Assembly (NCBI GenBank): GCA_030066075.1
Contig: JASJCH010000027.1
Location: 1-48,811, forward strand
Direction of reading: 5' to 3'
Length of the DNA stretch: 48,811 nt
Source: Woeseiaceae bacterium
GTDB taxonomy: Bacteria; Pseudomonadota; Gammaproteobacteria; Steroidobacterales; Woeseiaceae
Shown here piece after piece: positions 47,127 through 48,811 of the stretch; position 1 is the stretch's first letter; every line of letters begins with the position of its first letter. A program made the translations under genes and the position numbers. A model generated the notes under the pieces. That model saw only the letters and a program-made list of their open reading frames with translations. It was not told the origin of the DNA and did no database searches.

Positions 47127-48281
47127 TCAGCCCCAGAGATGGAAGATCGCGGTACCTGCAAACGTGCCTAGCGCATAGCCGAGAACGCCGACCAGGACGC
47201 CCGGCGTGACGAGATCGTGCCAGCCGCGTGCGGCCGCGAGCGCGGGCGCCGTCGTCGCGCCGAGTACCGCGGCGTTGGACGCCGTAACGAGTTCCGGCAG
47301 CGTCAGTTTGAACAGGCGGCCGACGCCGACGAGCACGACGAGGTGCACGCTGAGGAGGATGACGACGAGCACGATCAGCATCGGTGCAATCTGCACCATC
47401 GCGACCAGATTCGCACCCGCGGCAATTGCCGCGAAGAACACGAATGCCAGCCCGACGCCGAGTTCGAAGCCGCCATGCAGGCGCTCCATCCAGTGCGGGA
47501 ATGCGGTGGCGGCGGCGACGACCAGCGCCGTGATGACCGCGTAACGCAGGCTCGGTATGCCGATTAGCCCGGTCACGGCATCACCGATCGCGACGAATGC
47601 GATGGCGGTCGCCATTGCCAGTGTCAGGCTCGTCGCCGAAATTCGCTCGGGGCCGTGCTCGGCCGTTTCTTCCTCGCCATGGTCGTGACTGGAAAAGCGC
47701 TTCGCAAGCCACTGCCAGCCGGGAAGTAACGCGAGCACGCTCAGGAATACGGCGCTGAACAGGTTGTCCGTTGCCGTGGCGGCCGAAAAGAACGATGCGT
47801 CGGTTCGAAGCCCGGTTATCTCGCCGAGAGCCGCGTAGTTCACGGAACCGCCGATGTACGTCGACGTGAACAGCCCGGCAATCCCTGCCTCGCGCAGCTC
47901 TGGCGGAGTCTCCGCCGCGCTGGCGAGCGAACCGAGGTCGAGGAAACTCACCGCAACGATGACGCCGATAATCGTCCCCGCGCTTGCAATCAGGAACGCG
48001 CCGGTCATGCGAGTCGTTTCGAAAATCATGTGCCGCAGGTTGGCCTTGAACAGGAACAGCGGAATCAGCACCGGTACGAAATAGCTGAACACGAAATCGA
48101 AGGCCGGTGCAGAGTGCGGAATGATGCGCAGGTTGGCCGCGGCGATCGCGACGAGGATCGCGATTACGGCGCCGGTCATGTGCGAACCGACACGGGTTCT
48201 CTCGGCCAGGAAGGCGCCGCCGGCAATCACGAACAGGATGGCCATGATCGCGAAATCATTGTCGGCACTGATCAGCGTCAT
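47127..48281 (-). CDS. DUF819 family integral membrane protein (YjcL-like)
   Basis: This 384-residue protein is mostly hydrophobic, with about ten membrane helices in two halves, and matches DUF819 (PF05684). Landmarks are FKANLRHMIFETTRMTGAF, TSTYIGGSVNYAALGE and the late SNAAVLGATTAPALAAARGW. A His-rich loop (SSHDHGEEETAEHG) lies between the halves. It resembles a transporter fold but no substrate is known. It lies 14 bases downstream of the fabH stop on the same strand. Confidence 0.88.
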   Translation of the reverse strand: MTLISADNDFAIMAILFVIAGGAFLAERTRVGSHMTGAVIAILVAIAAANLRIIPHSAPAFDFVFSYFVPVLIPLFLFKANLRHMIFETTRMTGAFLIASAGTIIGVIVAVSFLDLGSLASAAETPPELREAGIAGLFTSTYIGGSVNYAALGEITGLRTDASFFSAATATDNLFSAVFLSVLALLPGWQWLAKRFSSHDHGEEETAEHGPERISATSLTLAMATAIAFVAIGDAVTGLIGIPSLRYAVITALVVAAATAFPHWMERLHGGFELGVGLAFVFFAAIAAGANLVAMVQIAPMLIVLVVILLSVHLVVLVGVGRLFKLTLPELVTASNAAVLGATTAPALAAARGWHDLVTPGVLVGVLGYALGTFAGTAIFHLWG

Positions 48282-48295
48282 CAGTGCTTCGCTGC

Positions 48296-48811
48296 TTACA
48301 GGCGCATCAGCACGGAGCCCCAGGTGAATCCTCCACCGAAGGCTTCCATGAGCACGAGCTGTCCTTTCTGGATGCGGCCGTCACGGATACCGACATCGAG
48401 CGCCATGGGCACCGACGCCGCCGAAGTGTTGCCATGATCCTGCACGGTCAGTATGACCTTTTCCATCGGCAGATCGAGCCGCTTGGCCGTCGCCTGGATG
48501 ATCCGGATATTGGCCTGGTGCGGTACGAGCCAATCGAGTTCGTCCTGGGAGACGCCGGCTTTCTTGAGCACTTCAACGGCCACATTGCCGAGCGTCTTGA
48601 CCGCTACCTTGAACACCTCGTTGCCGACCATGATGATACCCGCCTCGTCGGTACCGGCCTTGTGCAGTTCCTTGGACGGACCCACCGGGTAATACAGCAG
48701 CTCCTTATACTGCCCATCGGCGCCGAGGTGCGTCGCGAGGATGCCGGGCTCCTCGGAAGCCTCGAGAATGACCGCGCCGGCGCCGTCGCCGAACAGCACG
48801 CAGGTGCCGCG
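48296..48811 (-). CDS. fabH: 3-oxoacyl-ACP synthase III, partial (N-terminus beyond window)
   Basis: The C-terminal half (about 171 residues) of a FabH-type condensing enzyme is visible. It has [11 protein letters not shown], the catalytic His in VPHQANIRI and Asn in DHGNTSAAS, and ends with the standard [15 protein letters not shown]. The active-site Cys lies outside the window. In many gammaproteobacteria fabH is followed by fabD; here a DUF819 gene follows, so this may be a second copy or a rearranged locus. Confidence 0.93.
   Translation of the reverse strand, partial: RGTCVLFGDGAGAVILEASEEPGILATHLGADGQYKELLYYPVGPSKELHKAGTDEAGIIMVGNEVFKVAVKTLGNVAVEVLKKAGVSQDELDWLVPHQANIRIIQATAKRLDLPMEKVILTVQDHGNTSAASVPMALDVGIRDGRIQKGQLVLMEAFGGGFTWGSVLMRL

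Overview
The window is 48.8 kb of GC-rich, densely packed chromosomal DNA, almost certainly from a gammaproteobacterium. The strongest reason is a core block, serS-rarA-(vanZ-like)-lolA-ftsK / trxB-(FemAB-like)-aat-infA / clpA-clpS. It keeps the gene order and relative orientations of the Escherichia coli serS-rarA-lolA-ftsK ... trxB ... aat-infA ... clpA-clpS region, but lrp and cydDC are missing and two other genes are present. E. coli-type LexA boxes (CTG-N10-CAG), a type II secretion operon, LolA and a small OprI/Lpp-type lipoprotein agree. I cannot place it below class level. A lineage near Xanthomonadales, Chromatiales or Woeseiales is a guess. There is no prophage, insertion sequence or CRISPR array, so this is core chromosome with lineage-specific inserts.

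Layout. 1-3451 (minus): an RND efflux pump, cut by the window edge, and its membrane-fusion adaptor. 3647-7749 (plus): an ExeA-like AAA+ ATPase with a very long acidic Glu-Pro tail, a host-attachment-family protein and a tandem universal stress protein. 7760-10591 (minus): a lipoprotein M28 peptidase, a dienelactone-hydrolase-like enzyme and a small four-helix membrane protein. 10643-14090 (plus): tRNA-Arg(CCT), a TPR-sulfotransferase that starts 12 bases after the tRNA, a DUF4826 protein and an acyltransferase-3 membrane protein. 14100-15985 (minus): YjbQ-like, histidine phosphatase, small membrane and secreted proteins. 16097-18381 (plus): tRNA-Ser(TGA), its terminator and an odd structured spacer that ends in a second copy of the tRNA 3' end; then an SDR enzyme, a Bax-inhibitor-1 protein and a cytochrome c lipoprotein. 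18372-30226: the conserved core block. 30525-36650 (plus): gspC-D-E-F and a small acidic protein. 36689-42602 (minus): lexA-imuA-imuB-dnaE2. 42939-47093: an alanine-rich lipoprotein facing an L,D-transpeptidase, a glutathione transferase, a DUF1232 and a YgbA-like protein, and an opine-dehydrogenase-family protein. 47127-48811 (minus): a DUF819 membrane protein and the C-terminal half of FabH.

Functional links. lexA and the translesion cassette form one SOS-controlled operon behind two LexA boxes. Aat, ClpS and ClpA lie within 4 kb and make up most of the N-degron pathway. FtsK and RarA act on the chromosome. LolA would pass lipoproteins such as the Lpp-like protein to the outer membrane, and the neighbouring L,D-transpeptidase is a plausible enzyme for tying that protein to peptidoglycan. 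The gsp genes give only the CDEF half of a type II secretion machine; the pseudopilin and assembly-platform genes are not here.

The most unusual signals are non-coding. (1) Hairpins downstream of tRNA-Ser end in a 19-base copy of the tRNA 3' end, resembling the E. coli tyrT/rtT arrangement. (2) A REP-type palindrome supplies the stop codons of two convergent genes, one per arm. (3) A 65-base inverted repeat lies between lexA and the Lpp-like gene. (4) Attenuator-like leaders precede trxB and gspC. Among proteins, the ExeA-like ATPase with a (Glu-Pro)15 tail and the GspE that lacks its zinc-binding cysteines stand out.
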